This document shows positions 6,272 to 6,322 of a stretch of DNA of 6,322 bases, piece after piece. This DNA is from an uncultured Clostridia bacterium. Its GTDB lineage: Bacteria; Bacillota; Clostridia; Oscillospirales; Acutalibacteraceae. The notes under the pieces are model-generated. The model saw nothing but the letters and a program-made list of their open reading frames with translations, ran no database searches and was not told where the DNA came from. The stretch spans positions 1 through 6,322 of the forward strand of contig CALYNW010000063.1 of the NCBI GenBank assembly GCA_945224895.1. Direction: 5' to 3'. Each line of letters begins with the position of its first letter. The stretch's first letter is position 1. Position numbers and translations under genes: made by a program.

Positions 6272-6322
6272 ATCTGTATTCTGCAAAAAGCAATTTTATA
6301 AAAAATAGGCTGTAAAAACAAA

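Noticed and set aside
6272..6322. Search for a terminator or further gene start after the second ABC subunit
   Set aside because: Only AT-rich sequence with weak imperfect pairing (around 6290-6306) is visible; no GC-rich stem with a T run, and no ribosome binding site with start codon, so nothing is called.

Overview
The window reads as a chromosomal segment of a low-GC Gram-positive bacterium, most likely a gut-type Clostridia (Ruminococcus/Oscillospiraceae-like). The evidence is AT-rich intergenic DNA, strong AGGAGG/AAGGTG ribosome binding sites, simple hairpin-plus-T-run terminators, a lipobox lipoprotein with a long Thr/Ser/Lys-rich linker, and the style of the paired ABC exporter. No mobile element, RNA gene or CRISPR array is visible.

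Layout. (1) Positions 1-706, plus strand: the 3' end of a tsaB gene (t6A tRNA modification) overlaps by 4 bp the start of rpiB (ribose-5-phosphate isomerase B). This is the tail of a housekeeping operon and closes with a strong hairpin at 719-752. (2) Positions 769-1851, minus strand: a secreted lipoprotein with a DxxG repeat region, a low-complexity linker and a C-terminal domain I do not recognise. It converges on rpiB, and the two genes appear to share the hairpin as a bidirectional terminator. (3) Positions 1852-2018: an AT-rich divergent promoter region with a good promoter for the lipoprotein, a weaker one for the rightward gene, and three TGAACA/TGTTCA elements, two of them forming a perfect 9-bp inverted repeat. 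(4) Positions 2019-2549, plus strand: an orphan integral membrane protein of 176 residues, possibly like an ECF-transporter S component, followed by a terminator. (5) Positions 2653-6271, plus strand: two overlapping genes for full-length ABC exporter half-transporters (608 and 600 aa) with their own promoter. They probably form a heterodimeric exporter whose substrate cannot be read from the window.

The units seem independently transcribed; nothing in the sequence ties the housekeeping pair, the lipoprotein, the membrane protein and the exporter into one pathway. I did not find a convincing novel system. The items most worth a second look are the inverted-repeat operator candidate, the modular lipoprotein, and the exporter pair, which keeps all catalytic motifs in both halves. 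Three start codons (1851, 2019 and 4469) were chosen over upstream in-frame GTG codons because each GTG lies inside the Shine-Dalgarno sequence.
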